In this document: one piece after another, positions 39,679 to 48,127 of the stretch
How positions within the stretch are numbered: position 1 is the stretch's first letter
How the letters are laid out: each line of letters opens with the position of its first letter
Source: Pseudomonas sp.
GTDB lineage: Bacteria; Pseudomonadota; Gammaproteobacteria; Pseudomonadales; Pseudomonadaceae
DNA: 64,000 nucleotides
Assembly: GCF_030683065.1 (NCBI RefSeq)
Contig: NZ_JAUXMX010000030.1
Coordinates: forward strand, 1-64,000
Reading direction: 5' to 3'
Notes under the pieces: model-generated
What the model was told of the DNA's origin: nothing
Database searches by the model: none
The model's input: only the letters and a program-made list of their open reading frames with translations
Translations under genes and position numbers: made by a program

Positions 39679-41139
39679 TTACTGCGGCTTGTTGGTACCG
39701 CGGCCAAAACCCGGACGCTGCCCTTCGCCCTTCGGCTGACTGCGACGCTTGACTGGAGCAGCCGGCTTGCGCCCTGGGCGCGCGCTCAGTTCGACGCCTG
39801 GGCGCAACGTCTTGGACTTGTTCGGTGCCTTCTTGTTGACATCGCGCGGCCGCTCGGCAACGGGAGTCCCCTTACTCGGAGCAGAACGACCTTGCTCGCC
39901 ACGGCCGTTTTCCACACGCGGCGGGCGCGGAGTACGGACTGCACCACCTTCACTGCGTGGTGTACGCACGGCACGCTCACCACTTTCGCTGCGAGGTGTA
40001 CGCACGGCACGCTCACCACCTTCGCTGCGTGGTGTACGCACGGCACGCTCACCACCTTCGCTACGAGGTGTACGCACGGCACGCTCACCACCTTCGCTGC
40101 GTGGTGTACGCACGGCACGCTCACCACTTTCGCTGCGCGGCGTACGTACGGCATGCTCACTACCTTCGCTGCGCGGCGTACGCACGGCACGCTCACCACC
40201 TTCGCTGCGTGGTGTACGTCCGGAACCGGAACGCTCAGAGCTCACCGCACCACCATGAGCAGGCCGCAGGGTGCGCTGCGGGCGCGCGTCGCGACCAACC
40301 GGCTTGGCCGACTTGCGCTGCAGCCGCTCAAGCTTGTCGCGGGTTTTTTCTTTCATGTCCGGTAATGCAACCGACTTGAGACCCACTTCCTCGCTGAGAA
40401 TATCCACTTCGCGCTGGCTCATTTCGCGCCAACGGCCCATGGTCAGATCCGAGGTTATGAATACCGGACCGAAACGCACGCGCTTCAGGCGACTAACTAC
40501 CAAGCCCTGGGATTCCCATAGACGGCGCACTTCGCGGTTACGACCCTCCATCACCACGCAGTGATACCAGTGGTTGAAACCCACTCCACCGGGAGCCACT
40601 TTGATATCAGTGAACTTGGCCGGACCGTCTTCAAGCATCACGCCGGCTTTCAGCCGCTCGATCATTTCATCGTCGACTTCGCCGCGCACACGTACCGCGT
40701 ACTCACGGTCCATCTGGAAGGACGGATGCATCAAGCGGTTGGCCAACTCACCATCGGTGGTGAACATCAGCAAACCAGTGGTATTGATGTCGAGGCGACC
40801 GATGTTGATCCAACGGCCCTCTCTTGGGCGCGGCAAGCGGTCGAACACGGTCGGACGCCCTTCCGGGTCGTCGCGGGTGCAGATCTCGCCTTCGGGTTTG
40901 TTATAGATGATCACACGGCGCACGCTTTCGGCGGCTTCTTCACGTTTGATCAAGCGGCCGTCAATGGCGATGGCATCGTGCAAATCGACACGCTGACCTA
41001 GGCCGGCAACGGCGCCGTTGACCTTGACTCGGCCGGCGCTGATCCAACCTTCGATTTCGCGACGCGAAGCAAGGCCCATACGCGCCATGACTTTCTGCAG
41101 TTTTTCGCCTGCGGGGCTATATTCTTCGGACTCACTCAT
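39679..41139 (-). CDS. rluB: 23S rRNA pseudouridine synthase B with repetitive basic tail
   Basis: A 486-residue RluB/RsuA-family enzyme. Residues about 10-60 form an S4 RNA-binding domain (EKLQKVMARMGLASRREIEGWI). The catalytic core has GRLDINTTGLLMFTTDG with the essential Asp, and GRNREVRRLWES. It makes pseudouridine 2605 (E. coli numbering) in 23S rRNA. After about residue 285 comes a low-complexity tail that includes seven perfect-length 12-residue repeats (RTPRSEGGERAV) plus a shorter eighth, then another Arg/Pro/Lys-rich stretch. Core RluB needs only about 290 residues; Pseudomonas RluB often has a basic extension, but this repeat array is unusual. ATG 41139 has GGAGGTG upstream. Confidence 0.92.
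   Translation of the reverse strand: MSESEEYSPAGEKLQKVMARMGLASRREIEGWISAGRVKVNGAVAGLGQRVDLHDAIAIDGRLIKREEAAESVRRVIIYNKPEGEICTRDDPEGRPTVFDRLPRPREGRWINIGRLDINTTGLLMFTTDGELANRLMHPSFQMDREYAVRVRGEVDDEMIERLKAGVMLEDGPAKFTDIKVAPGGVGFNHWYHCVVMEGRNREVRRLWESQGLVVSRLKRVRFGPVFITSDLTMGRWREMSQREVDILSEEVGLKSVALPDMKEKTRDKLERLQRKSAKPVGRDARPQRTLRPAHGGAVSSERSGSGRTPRSEGGERAVRTPRSEGSEHAVRTPRSESGERAVRTPRSEGGERAVRTPRSEGGERAVRTPRSEGGERAVRTPRSESGERAVRTPRSEGGAVRTPRPPRVENGRGEQGRSAPSKGTPVAERPRDVNKKAPNKSKTLRPGVELSARPGRKPAAPVKRRSQPKGEGQRPGFGRGTNKPQ
39937..40218 (-). repeat. 36-bp in-frame minisatellite in rluB
   Basis: Seven 36-bp units (40218 down to 39967) plus one 30-bp unit (39966-39937), each encoding RTPRSE(G/S)(G/S)E(R/H)AV. 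Adjacent units differ by few bases, mostly at third positions and in the Gly/Ser codon, which points to recent expansion. Since 36 is a multiple of three, copy changes keep the frame. Open frames also persist in the other frames for this reason; they are not genes. Confidence 0.95.
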
Positions 41140-41287
41140 CTGGGCACCTCCCGGTGTATCTCTAGTGATGGACGACAGTACGTCGTCGAAAGGCCGAAGA
41201 TCATACGCCAATAGCGCAGCGCACGCACCGCCCATGACCCACTCACAGACGAGCCGTTAGCGGTTTTCGACAGCCGGCGCACCCAGG

Positions 41288-42088
41288 TTACCTATGATGC
41301 GGCAGCGTCTGCTCATCCGCCGACTCGGCCAGCTCGCCGCATGTTTCATCCACCGCCAACACTGAAAAATCATCGAAATCGGTCTTCAAACCCTGCTCCA
41401 TGGAGTCCAGCTCGGCCAGCAGACTGCTGAAGCTGGTTTCCTCGCTGGCCGCCACGACCGGTTCATCAGCAAGCGCCAAGTCCGCACGGGCCTGCAGGCT
41501 TTGCGGCGCCGCAGGCTCGTCATCGAAGTCCAGTAGCGGCTCAGGCTCAAGCTCACGTAGAGACGCAAGCGGCGGTAGCTGATCGAGACTTTTCAGATTG
41601 AAGTGATCGAGAAACGCCTTGGTGGTCGCCAGCATCGCCGGCTTGCCCGGAACGTCGCGATAGCCAACCACCCGAATCCACTCGCGTTCCAGCAAGGTTT
41701 TGACGATGTGGCTGTTGACCGCCACGCCGCGAATATCTTCGATCTCGCCACGGGTAATCGGCTGCCGGTAGGCAATCAACGCCAGGGTCTCCAGCATGGC
41801 ACGCGAATAACGCTGCGGGCGCTCTTCCCACAGGCGCCCGACCCAGGGCGCGTAGACCTCACGTACCTGCAGGCGGTAGCCGGAAGCCACCTCAACCAGC
41901 TCGAAGGCACGCCCCTCGCAGGATTGACGCAGCCGCTCCAGGGCTTTTTTGAACACTGCAGGCTCGGGGCGCTCCGCCTCCTCGAACAGCTCGAACAGGC
42001 GCTCCAGCGATTGCGGTTTGCCAGAGGCGAACAAGAACGCCTCCAACAGGCTGGCCAGTTCACGGGGATTGGTCAGGTTCATGGTCAT
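41288..42088 (-). CDS. scpB: Segregation and condensation protein B
   Basis: A 266-residue ScpB. Two winged-helix domains occupy residues about 10-170 (LASLLEAFLFASGKP, ETLALIAYRQPITRGEIEDIRGV, LLEREWIRVVGYRDVPGKP). The last 90 residues are an acidic, probably disordered extension. With ScpA and SMC it forms the condensin-like complex for chromosome segregation. The ATG at 42088 overlaps the scpA stop (ATGA); an ATG two codons later would also fit. Confidence 0.93.
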   Translation of the reverse strand: MTMNLTNPRELASLLEAFLFASGKPQSLERLFELFEEAERPEPAVFKKALERLRQSCEGRAFELVEVASGYRLQVREVYAPWVGRLWEERPQRYSRAMLETLALIAYRQPITRGEIEDIRGVAVNSHIVKTLLEREWIRVVGYRDVPGKPAMLATTKAFLDHFNLKSLDQLPPLASLRELEPEPLLDFDDEPAAPQSLQARADLALADEPVVAASEETSFSSLLAELDSMEQGLKTDFDDFSVLAVDETCGELAESADEQTLPHHR

Positions 42089-42906
42089 TCAGCTCGCGCA
42101 CGCACGTGGATAGGTCCAAAGGCTTCATTTTGCACCAGTTCGACCAACGATTCCTTGATCAGCTCGAGCACTGCCATAAAGGTCACCACAATACCCAGGC
42201 GTCCTTCATCGGCCGTGTAAAGATCGACAAAAGGCACGAATGCTCCGCCCTTGAGGCGTTCCAGCACCTCGCTCATACGCTCGCGGGTCGACAGCGTCTC
42301 ACGGCTGACCTGGTGACTTTCGAACATGTCGGCGCGGTGCAACACCTGCGCCATCGACAGCAACAGCTCCTCCAGGTTGACCTCTGGCAGCAGCTTGCGC
42401 GCCTGTGCCTGAGGCGCGTCCAGACGCGGTACCGTGAGGTCACGACCAACCCGCGTCAGCCTATCGAGACCTTCGGCAGCAGCCTTGTAGCGCTCGTATT
42501 CCTGCAGGCGGCGAATCAGTTCGGCGCGCGGATCGTCTTCTTCCTCCAGGACCTCGCTCGAACGCGGCAGAAGCATCCGCGACTTGATCTCGGCGAGCAT
42601 CGCCGCCATCACCAGATACTCGGCGGCCAGCTCCAGGCGCACCGTCTGCATCAACTCGACATAGCCCATGTACTGGCGGGTTATTTCCGCCACGGGAATG
42701 TCCAGCACATCGATATTTTGCTTTCGGATTAGATAGAGCAACAAGTCCAGAGGCCCCTCGAAGGCTTCGAGAAATACCTCGAGTGCATCCGGCGGGATAT
42801 ACAGATCCAGCGGCATTTCGGTCACCGCCCGGCCATATACCAACGCGAACGGCAACTCTTGCTGGGCGCCGGCTTGAGCGTCGGCGGGCGGTTGAGGTGA
42901 CTGCAT
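42085..42906 (-). CDS. scpA: Segregation and condensation protein A
   Basis: A 273-residue kleisin. The conserved N-terminal motif FEGPLDLLLYLIRKQNIDVLDIPVAEITRQYM and the helical MLLPR region are present, with a C-terminal winged-helix segment (RLGIVVTFMAVLELIKE). It bridges SMC heads. It is coupled to scpB by a 4-base overlap and lies 21 bp behind trpS, so trpS-scpA-scpB(-rluB) is likely one operon. Confidence 0.94.
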   Translation of the reverse strand: MQSPQPPADAQAGAQQELPFALVYGRAVTEMPLDLYIPPDALEVFLEAFEGPLDLLLYLIRKQNIDVLDIPVAEITRQYMGYVELMQTVRLELAAEYLVMAAMLAEIKSRMLLPRSSEVLEEEDDPRAELIRRLQEYERYKAAAEGLDRLTRVGRDLTVPRLDAPQAQARKLLPEVNLEELLLSMAQVLHRADMFESHQVSRETLSTRERMSEVLERLKGGAFVPFVDLYTADEGRLGIVVTFMAVLELIKESLVELVQNEAFGPIHVRARAE

Positions 42907-42927
42907 AGCGATTTACCGAACCCTTGC

Positions 42928-44142
42928 TCAGCGGTAATTCAGACCCAAGGCCAAGCGCACCTCGGCCAGGGTTTCCCGGGCTTCATTGCGCGCACGTTCA
43001 GCGCCCTCAGCAAGAATGCTGCGCAGCAAATCAGGGTTGTCCTGATAGTCGGCAGCACGCGCCTGCAACGGCTGCAGCTCTTTTTGCACGGCCTCGATCA
43101 ATGGCCCCTTGCAGTCCAGACAACCGATCCCCGCGCTTTTGCACCCTTGCTCCAGCGCAGCACGTGCCTCTTTACTTGTGTACACCTCATGCAACTGCCA
43201 CACAGGACAATGGGCAGGATTACCGGGATCGTTACGATGCACCCGCGCAGGGTCAGTGGGCATACGCCGGATCTTTTCTTCGACCTCGGCACTGCTGTCG
43301 CGCAGAAAAATGGCATTGCCGCTAGACGTGGACATTTTGCCGCCATCAAGCCCCGGCAGCTTGGGCGTATCGCTGAGCAACGGTCCCGGCTCAGGCAGCA
43401 ACACCTTGCCACCGCCCTCCAGGTAACCGAACAGGCGCTCTTTATCGCCGATAATGATGCTCTGCTGCTCTTTGAGCAGCGCGCGGGCGGTCTCCAGAGC
43501 CTCGACATCGCCTTGCTGCTGGTACGCCTGGCGCAGGTTGTTGTAGAGCGCGGCGGTTTTCTTGCCGAGTTTTAGAATCGCCGCCTCAGCTTTCAGTTCA
43601 AAGCCTGGCTCGCGTCCGTAGAGATGATTGAAGCGGCGAGCTACTTCGCGAGCAAACTCGATATGGGCCAATTGATCGGCACCAACCGGCACCACGCCGG
43701 CCCGGTACAGCAGGATATCGGCGGCCTGCAGCAATGGATAACCCAGAAAACCATAGGTACCAAGCTCCCGACCCGGCAGCAGATTTTGCTGCTCTTTATA
43801 GGATGGCACCCGCTCCAGCCAACTGAGCGGACAGATCATCGACAGCAGCAGGTGCAGTTCAGCATGCTCGGGCACTTGCGACTGAATGAACAAGGTCGCA
43901 GAACTTGGACTTACCCCGGCAGCCAGCCAATCCACTGCCATGTCCATCACATGCTGGGATATTTGCCCAGCATCCTGGTAGCTGGTCGTCAGTGCGTGCC
44001 AGTCAACGATGCAGAAATAGCATTCGTATTCGTGCTGCAACTTGATCCAGCTCTTCAACACACCATGATAATGACCAAGGTGTAAGCGGCCACTGGGCCG
44101 CATACCTGAGAGCACGCGACGTTCGGAATCAACAAGGCTCAA
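42928..44142 (-). CDS. trpS: Tryptophanyl-tRNA synthetase
   Basis: A 404-residue class I synthetase. The HIGH motif is in PSGRLHLGHYHG and the KMSKS motif appears as KMSTS (GGKMSTSSGNAIFL). It charges tRNA-Trp. Between the fold halves there is an extra segment (about residues 185-255, ILKLGKKTAALYNNLRQAYQ…GYLEGGGKVLLPEPGP), found in one of the two TrpRS types of Pseudomonas. The start is a TTG at 44142 with TTAGGTAAC upstream; no earlier ATG exists, and the next ATG would cut into the HIGH region. Confidence 0.92.
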   Translation of the reverse strand: MSLVDSERRVLSGMRPSGRLHLGHYHGVLKSWIKLQHEYECYFCIVDWHALTTSYQDAGQISQHVMDMAVDWLAAGVSPSSATLFIQSQVPEHAELHLLLSMICPLSWLERVPSYKEQQNLLPGRELGTYGFLGYPLLQAADILLYRAGVVPVGADQLAHIEFAREVARRFNHLYGREPGFELKAEAAILKLGKKTAALYNNLRQAYQQQGDVEALETARALLKEQQSIIIGDKERLFGYLEGGGKVLLPEPGPLLSDTPKLPGLDGGKMSTSSGNAIFLRDSSAEVEEKIRRMPTDPARVHRNDPGNPAHCPVWQLHEVYTSKEARAALEQGCKSAGIGCLDCKGPLIEAVQKELQPLQARAADYQDNPDLLRSILAEGAERARNEARETLAEVRLALGLNYR

Positions 44143-44343
44143 ACCGGGTTACCTAAGCGAATCAACAAGGTCGGGAGTATAGCGAGGCACGAAGCTGTCG
44201 CGGGAAAAACGACAAGGGAACCGTTCGTGCAAAAAAACGGTCGCACATAATGATGCTGCTCGGCCAGTGCTGACAGCAGAACTGCGCGCCAGCAGCAGTA
44301 CCAGGCTTGACGCAAATCCCGGCCATTCGTCGAGGATCACAGC

Positions 44344-44685
44344 ATGAAAACTCCCGCCCTGACCTTAACCCTGGCTGCAGCCTTGCTGCTGCTCTTGGCG
44401 CAGCCAAGCGCATATGCCGCGATGATCGGCACACAGGAAGTCCTCGACGCTCAGACCGAGCGTGACAAAGTCAGTGAGTTTTTCCACCGAGCCGATGTCG
44501 AGGAGCGCTTGCAGGCTATGGATATCCCAGCGGCCGTAGCCCGCAGCCGGGTAAGCGCCCTGACACCTGCGGAAGTTGCCACTCTGGCACAGCGGATTGA
44601 TGCCTTGCCGGCTGCCGGAGCACTCAGCGGTAGCGACTTCGTCATCATCCTGCTGGTCGCCATCCTGGTGGCATTGCTTTTATAG
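44344..44685 (+). CDS. PA2779-family small membrane-anchored protein
   Basis: A 113-residue protein with a signal peptide ending near Ala26 (…QPSAYA|AMIGTQEVL), a helical middle (VSEFFHRADVEERLQAMDIPAAVARSRVSALTPAEVATLAQRIDALPA) and a C-terminal membrane helix ending in LVALLL. This is the layout of PA2779-like proteins, whose function is unknown. They often sit beside a C39-type peptidase protein (PA2778); no such neighbour is here. It stands alone between divergent trpS and convergent yciO. Confidence 0.75.
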   Translation: MKTPALTLTLAAALLLLLAQPSAYAAMIGTQEVLDAQTERDKVSEFFHRADVEERLQAMDIPAAVARSRVSALTPAEVATLAQRIDALPAAGALSGSDFVIILLVAILVALLL

Positions 44686-44716
44686 GTGGGGCATATCGCG
44701 CTTTTCGGGCGCGGCC

Positions 44717-45343
44717 TCAGGCATCGCCGAAAGGCGTTGGGTCGCCACAGCCGACACGAATGATTTGCGGCTCATCGTCAACCAGGTTGATGACGGTCGA
44801 GGCCTCCAATCCGCCAAAGCCGCCATCGATGATCAGGTCGACCTGATGCTCCAGGATCTGGCGCATTTCGTAGGGGTCGCTCATCGGCAGCTTCTCGCCC
44901 GGCAGAATCAGGCTGACGCTCATCAACGGCTCGCCAAGCTCACCGAGCAACGCCTGGGCAATCGGATGATTAGGTACCCGCAAACCAATGGTGCGCCGCT
45001 TGGGGTGCAACAGCATGCGCGGCACTTCGCGTGTAGCACTGAGAATAAAGGTGTAGGGCCCAGGCGTATGGCTCTTCAACAAACGGAAGGCACCCGTACC
45101 GACTTTGGCGAACAGGCCAATCTGCGACAGGTCGCGGCAAACCAGGGTGAAATTGTGTTTGTCGTCCAGCAGGCGCAAACGGCGGATACGCTCCACCGCA
45201 CTCTTGTCGCCAATGTGGCAACCCAGTGCATAGGACGAGTCGGTGGGATAAATCACTACGCCCCCGGCCCTGATGATCTCCACGGCCTGTTTGATCAGGC
45301 GCAGCTGTGGGTTTTCCGGGTGAACCTGGAAAAATTGACTCAC
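44717..45343 (-). CDS. yciO: YciO-type Sua5/YrdC/TsaC-fold protein
   Basis: A 208-residue protein of the YrdC fold (GGVVIYPTDSSYALGCHIGDKSA, HNFTLVCRDLSQIG, LLKSHTPGPYTFILSAT, RTIGLRVPNHPIA). TsaC makes threonylcarbamoyl-AMP for tRNA t6A; YciO is a paralogue with weaker or different activity. The SQFFQVHPENPQ opening is YciO-like. I chose GTG 45343 because GGGAG lies five bases upstream and the N-terminus then matches the family; longer in-frame starts overlap rnm. It follows rnm by 13 bp. Confidence 0.88.
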   Translation of the reverse strand: MSQFFQVHPENPQLRLIKQAVEIIRAGGVVIYPTDSSYALGCHIGDKSAVERIRRLRLLDDKHNFTLVCRDLSQIGLFAKVGTGAFRLLKSHTPGPYTFILSATREVPRMLLHPKRRTIGLRVPNHPIAQALLGELGEPLMSVSLILPGEKLPMSDPYEMRQILEHQVDLIIDGGFGGLEASTVINLVDDEPQIIRVGCGDPTPFGDA

Positions 45344-45356
45344 ACTAACTCCCTGT

Positions 45357-46220
45357 TCAACTTGCAGTAGGCTGTTGGACATGCTGGAAACGCGCCCAAA
45401 GGGGCGACAGGTCTTCGGGCACGGGGCGATACATACCCAGTTCAGACCAGTCACCAGGTGCATGAAAGTCACTGCCGGCGCTTGCCAGCAGACCGAATTC
45501 GCGGGCCAGGATCGCCAATCCACCAACCTGTTCGGCTGGCTGCATACCGTTGACCACCTCAAGCGCATGGCCACCGGCAGCGGCATAGTCGGCGATCAAC
45601 TTGCGGCGCTTACTACGAGTAAAGTCGTACTGCCACGGGTGCGCCAGGCTGATCAAGCCTCCCGACTCCAGCAAGGTCGCAACGGTCTGCTGTAAGGTCG
45701 GCCAATGCTGTTTGACGTCACCCAACTTGCCCGATCCGAGCCACTTGCGAAAGGCCTCGGCGCGGTCTTTGACGTAACCGGCGCGCACCATAAATTCGGC
45801 GAAATGCGGGCGAGCCGGGGCGTTACCGCTGTCACCCAATTCCTGCTGCACCGCGCGCGCGCCTTCCAGCGCGCCAGGCATACCTTTATTGTCCAAGCGC
45901 TTACTGATTTCAGCCGCGCGCAGCCAGCGGCCCTCATGCAACTCGGCAATCGACTGCAGCAACGCTGGAGCGTCGCTGCGAAAGGCATAACCAAGCACAT
46001 GAATGGTAGCGCCACCCCAGGTGCAGGACAGCTCGATGCCATTGACCAGCTGCATATCCAGCGCCAGAGCCGCAGCTCGCGCCTCGTCTTGGCCTTCGAG
46101 GGTGTCGTGATCGGTCAGTGCCAATAGCCGCACACCACGTTCATGTGCCCGCGCAACCACCACCGCCGGTGCGAGCGCACCGTCTGAGGCTGTGCTGTGA
46201 CAATGCAAATCAACATCCAT
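45357..46220 (-). CDS. rnm: PHP-domain phosphoesterase, RNase AM (YciV/TrpH)
   Basis: A 287-residue PHP protein. Metal ligands are visible in DLHCHSTASDG (residues 4-14), LTDHDTLEG (about 35-43), NGIELSC, LISLAHPW and SAGSDFHAPGDWSE. E. coli YciV (RNase AM) trims 5' ends of rRNA and short RNAs and hydrolyses 3',5'-nucleoside bisphosphates. It forms a pair with yciO downstream and is divergent from yciI. Confidence 0.88.
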   Translation of the reverse strand: MDVDLHCHSTASDGALAPAVVVARAHERGVRLLALTDHDTLEGQDEARAAALALDMQLVNGIELSCTWGGATIHVLGYAFRSDAPALLQSIAELHEGRWLRAAEISKRLDNKGMPGALEGARAVQQELGDSGNAPARPHFAEFMVRAGYVKDRAEAFRKWLGSGKLGDVKQHWPTLQQTVATLLESGGLISLAHPWQYDFTRSKRRKLIADYAAAGGHALEVVNGMQPAEQVGGLAILAREFGLLASAGSDFHAPGDWSELGMYRPVPEDLSPLWARFQHVQQPTAS

Positions 46221-46557
46221 AAGGAGCGCTTTCTCGATAATTTATGTTTGTTATTATGCCGACACTGGCGAACTCTTGCTGACATCACTAATAAACCGTT
46301 GAATAGTGACAAGTTAATGCCCGCCCTCAGGGCAGAAGAAACGCGTTAGGCACTCATTCGTGAGCATGGGGCTGCAGACTTCTAGCCTCTGACGCCAGGC
46401 GCATCGTGATACGAGACTGCCGTCACTACTCACTGTATGTGCAACGGGCCGCCAAGCGGATAACGTTCAACGAATCGCCAAACAATTTCTCGACTTTGTC
46501 AGTCCATGCTGCTTTTCTGCATTAATAACGACTGGCAACCAGCCATTAAGGATTGAG
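46221..46557. other. 337-bp rnm-yciI gap where yciB is expected
   Basis: In other pseudomonads yciB (ispZ, septation protein A) lies here, between rnm and yciI. No complete frame is present. At 46480-46500 the plus strand reads K-Q-F-L-D-F-V, like the first residues of YciB (M-K-Q-F-I-D-F-I), but the preceding codon is GCC instead of ATG and similarity stops at once. The rest shows only promoter-like AT-rich bits (about 46236-46320) and the yciI ribosome site AAGGA at 46547. Confidence 0.45.
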
Positions 46558-46857
46558 ATGCTCTACGCCATTATCGCAACCGATGTTGAAAACTCCCTGG
46601 AAAACCGTCTGGCTGCCCGTCCTGCGCACGTCGCGCGGCTGGAGCAGCTGAAAAGCGAAGGCCGCCTGGTTCTCGCTGGCCCGCATCCAGCCATCGACAG
46701 CACGGACCCAGGCCCGGCGGGCTTTTCCGGCAGCCTGATCGTTGCCGAGTTCGACTCGCTGACTGCAGCTAAACACTGGGCCGATGCCGACCCTTACCGC
46801 GCGGCAGGCGTCTATGCCTCGGTGCAGGTCAAGCCATTCAAGCTGGTACTGCCTTAA
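46558..46857 (+). CDS. yciI: YciI-family protein
   Basis: A 99-residue ferredoxin-fold protein of the YCII group. The conserved R-P-A-H ([24 protein letters not shown]) and the catalytic-looking His/Asp pair, plus [22 protein letters not shown], are typical. Function is unsettled. AAGGATTG precedes the ATG. Normally it follows yciB, which is missing here. Confidence 0.92.
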   Translation: MLYAIIATDVENSLENRLAARPAHVARLEQLKSEGRLVLAGPHPAIDSTDPGPAGFSGSLIVAEFDSLTAAKHWADADPYRAAGVYASVQVKPFKLVLP

Positions 46858-46913
46858 TACGCACCAGCCACTGCAGCTCTCCCCTAACGATCCAATAGGA
46901 CACAGGAGTTCCG

Positions 46914-47312
46914 ATGCGACCAGGCCCGCGGTCTTTGTTGTTTGCGCTGTTGCTGCTGCCGCTTGTTACCTATGCTGAGCAAAACCCGCCGGCCTCCACC
47001 GCCACTGCAGAGCAGGCACAGATCGACGCCCTCGAACAGCGCCTGGCCACCAGTGAGCAGCAGCGCGAAGCCTTGAATGCAGAACTGCAAGCCAGCGCAG
47101 GCGAGCGCGAAAGCGCGCAATTACAACGCCTGCGCCAGGAAAACCAACGCCTCAAACTACAATTGAAGAAAACCCAGGCCGAAGCGCCCAAACCGCTGCT
47201 CGGCGATCAACAACAATGGTTCGCCGTGGGCGCCGGCGCCGCACTGCTGGGCGTCATTCTCGGCGCACTGCTGCGCGGCAATCGTCGTTCACGGCGTGAG
47301 TGGATAAACTGA
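46914..47312 (+). CDS. Small exported coiled-coil membrane protein
   Basis: A 132-residue protein: signal peptide to about Ala21 (LLFALLLLPLVTYA|EQ), a coiled coil at about 33-85 (QIDALEQRLATSEQQREALNAEL…LQRLRQENQRLKLQLKK), a linker, and a C-terminal membrane helix (WFAVGAGAALLGVILGALLRG) followed by a basic end. Relatives in Pseudomonas are often misnamed translation initiation factor 2. It resembles the membrane-anchored part of TIGR04211 proteins without the SH3 domain. Function is unknown; it starts the run leading to cpxR (7 bp gap), so envelope homeostasis is plausible. GGAG precedes the ATG. Confidence 0.78.
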   Translation: MRPGPRSLLFALLLLPLVTYAEQNPPASTATAEQAQIDALEQRLATSEQQREALNAELQASAGERESAQLQRLRQENQRLKLQLKKTQAEAPKPLLGDQQQWFAVGAGAALLGVILGALLRGNRRSRREWIN

Positions 47313-47319
47313 ATTTAGT

Positions 47320-47997
47320 ATGAGCGCTCTTCTCCTGATCGACGATGACATCGAACTCTGTGAGCTGCTGGCCAGTTGGCTGGAGCAGGAAGGTTTCCAG
47401 GTCAGCGCTTGCCATGATGGCAGCAGCGCACGCCTTGCCTTGGCCAACCAGACACCCGATGCGGTGATACTCGATGTGATGCTGCCTGACGGCAGTGGCC
47501 TGGAGTTACTCAAGCAATTACGCAGTGACTACCCGGAGTTACCGGTGCTGATGCTCTCCGCCAGGGGTGAGCCGCTGGATCGCATCCTTGGTCTTGAGCT
47601 TGGCGCCGACGATTATCTGGCCAAGCCCTGCGACCCCCGCGAGTTGACCGCACGCCTGCGCGCCGTATTGCGGCGCAGCGTGCACCCGACGGTGACCAGC
47701 CAACTGCAACTGGGCGACTTGTGCTTCAGTCAAGCCCGTGGCGTGGCGACTATCGGCGAGCATGAGGTCATTCTCACCCTGTCGGAAAGTCGCCTGCTCG
47801 AAACCCTGCTGCAACAGCCCGGCGAACCCGTGGGTAAGCAGGAGCTGGCGCAACTGGCGTTGGGCCGCAAGCTGACCCTGTATGACCGCAGCCTGGACAT
47901 GCACGTCAGCAACCTGCGCAAAAAACTCGGCCCGCACCCGGACGGACGCCCGCGCATCCTTGCCTTGCGCAGCCGCGGCTACTACTACAGCGCCTGA
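47320..47997 (+). CDS. cpxR: CpxR-like response regulator
   Basis: A 225-residue OmpR/PhoB-type regulator. The receiver domain has the acidic pocket (IDDDIEL), phospho-acceptor Asp in VILDVMLPDGSG (about residue 51) and Lys in YLAKPCDP. The C-terminal winged helix ends LYDRSLDMHVSNLRKKLGP…RSRGYYYSA. With the Spy/CpxP-like protein and the kinase downstream it forms a Cpx-type envelope stress system; the same gene order (PA3204-PA3206) is found in P. aeruginosa. CpxR-type half sites lie just after it. Confidence 0.88.
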   Translation: MSALLLIDDDIELCELLASWLEQEGFQVSACHDGSSARLALANQTPDAVILDVMLPDGSGLELLKQLRSDYPELPVLMLSARGEPLDRILGLELGADDYLAKPCDPRELTARLRAVLRRSVHPTVTSQLQLGDLCFSQARGVATIGEHEVILTLSESRLLETLLQQPGEPVGKQELAQLALGRKLTLYDRSLDMHVSNLRKKLGPHPDGRPRILALRSRGYYYSA

Positions 47998-48006
47998 GAT
48001 TGCCGG

Positions 48007-48044
48007 GTAAAGCCACACGTAGCGCGCCTTTACGCAAGCTTTAC
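48007..48044. promoter_or_regulatory. Putative CpxR binding sites upstream of the Spy/CpxP-like gene
   Basis: TTTAC-GCAAGC-TTTAC at 48029-48044 reads GTAAA-N6-GTAAA on the other strand, close to the CpxR consensus GTAAA-N5-GTAAA. A further GTAAA is at 48007-48011. The site is 85-100 bases before the ATG at 48128, a sensible place for activation by the regulator encoded immediately upstream. Confidence 0.6.
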
Positions 48045-48127
48045 CCTCGCCTGACGGCTCTTGACCTTGACCGCTCTAGACTGGGCGCATCCGGTAACTA
48101 ACCGGCATCGAGACAAGGAGACACACC

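Noticed and set aside
39937..40218. CRISPR array, given 36-bp repeats
   Set aside because: The repeats are directly contiguous with no unique spacers and encode protein in frame with rluB; no cas genes are nearby.
39676..40379. Open frames in several other frames across the rluB tail, with repetitive products
   Set aside because: The 36-bp repeat keeps every frame open once one unit lacks stops; only the rluB frame continues into a known enzyme.
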